DNA from: an uncultured Saprospiraceae bacterium
GTDB taxonomy: Bacteria; Bacteroidota; Bacteroidia; Chitinophagales; Saprospiraceae
NCBI GenBank assembly: GCA_937127195.1
Contig: CAKZLT010000678.1
Coordinates: forward strand, 1-5,850
Reading direction: 5' to 3'
DNA length: 5,850 nt
Positions within the stretch are counted from its first letter, which is position 1. Each line of letters begins with the position of its first letter. Positions 5,703 through 5,850 of this stretch are shown here, piece after piece. Position numbers and translations under genes: made by a program. A model generated the notes under the pieces. That model was not told the origin of the DNA, did not search any database, and was given only the letters and a program-made list of their open reading frames with translations.

Positions 5703-5710
5703 TACATTTG
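5703..5710 (+). promoter_or_regulatory. Bacteroidota-type -7 box TACATTTG
   Basis: TACATTTG matches TAnnTTTG exactly and lies 86 bases ahead of the ATG at 5797. A TTG at 5692-5694 is too close to serve as the -33 element. The resulting leader of about 75-80 bases would contain the tandem repeat at 5723-5749. Confidence 0.45.
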
Positions 5711-5722
5711 TATTCTTATTAA

Positions 5723-5749
5723 AAATAAGTCTAAATAAGTCTAAATAAG
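5723..5749 (+). repeat. Tandem repeat, 10-base unit CTAAATAAGT, about 2.7 copies
   Basis: AAATAAGT, CTAAATAAGT and CTAAATAAG follow each other without interruption just downstream of the TACATTTG box. The 10-base period puts copies on one face of the helix, so it could be an operator or a slippage-prone tract. A related word (AAATCTAAATAAAAG) occurs upstream near 5652. Confidence 0.5.
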
Positions 5750-5796
5750 GATTCTATCATCGTTCTAAAAATGAAGAACACAAATTTTTATAAAAA

Positions 5797-5850
5797 ATGA
5801 AAAGCTTATTCAATGCAAGTTTATTATTAGGAACAGTTTTATTATTAATG
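5797..5850 (+). CDS. 5' end of an exported or membrane protein, cut by the window edge
   Basis: ATG 5797 opens a frame to the window end reading MKSLFNASLLLGTVLLLM: one lysine near the start followed by an uninterrupted hydrophobic stretch, as in a signal peptide or membrane anchor. Only 18 codons are visible, so the function cannot be given. A nine-codon frame (ATG 5770, MKNTNFYKK) ends with its TGA overlapping this ATG (ATGA), which could be a leader peptide or chance. Confidence 0.5.
   Translation, partial: MKSLFNASLLLGTVLLLM

Noticed and set aside
1..5850. CRISPR arrays, tRNA or rRNA genes
   Set aside because: I saw no regularly spaced repeats, cloverleaf-like sequence or conserved rRNA segments on either strand.

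Overview
The window is a mosaic of two kinds of DNA. From about position 1600 to the right end, and in the first ~390 bases, the genes use the standard code and look like Bacteroidota: a Fur-family regulator with HPHFQCEQC, an outer-membrane beta-barrel/TonB-type receptor with a carboxypeptidase-regulatory-like N-terminus, and TAnnTTTG-type promoter boxes. Between roughly 410 and 1600 lies very AT-rich DNA in which two divergent reading frames are free of TAA and TAG but carry 11 in-frame TGA codons. These two frames use only AGA/AGG for arginine. Reading TGA as glycine gives a normal glycine content, which is the signature of translation table 25 (Candidatus Absconditabacteria/SR1 and Gracilibacteria).

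Layout from left to right: 1-~122, GC-richer DNA that interrupts the end of a fur-like gene. 19-390 (-), a broken fur-like gene whose frame runs straight into a TGA-recoded gene at ~391-942 (-). 943-1176, a divergent intergenic region with a perfect 17-bp-arm hairpin and a sigma70-like promoter. 1177-1512 (+), a TGA-recoded frame that continues without a frame change into an AAA/ABC-type ATPase ending at 2736. 2748-3647 (+), an HNH nuclease. 3657-3696, a convergent terminator. 3761-4394 (-), an outer-membrane receptor reduced to its two ends by an internal deletion. 4395-4860, no intact gene, but a possible coding remnant and a 163-bp foldback repeat with 29-bp arms. 4861-5511 (-), a membrane-anchored protein with a C-terminal His/Cys metal-site-like domain. 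5797-5850 (+), the start of a secreted or membrane protein that runs off the window.

The ATPase and HNH genes form a two-gene operon with the layout and motifs of the Septu anti-phage system (PtuA-PtuB). No reverse transcriptase is present, so this is not a retron-linked pair as seen here. The ATPase has no standard start codon before its Walker A motif: its only plausible 5' end lies in the TGA-recoded stretch. Either the contig joins DNA of two organisms (a chimeric assembly, the simplest reading), or a recoded segment really is fused in frame to Bacteroidota genes on both sides. The fused frames at both edges, the deleted receptor and the interrupted fur gene make junction validation the main question for this window.
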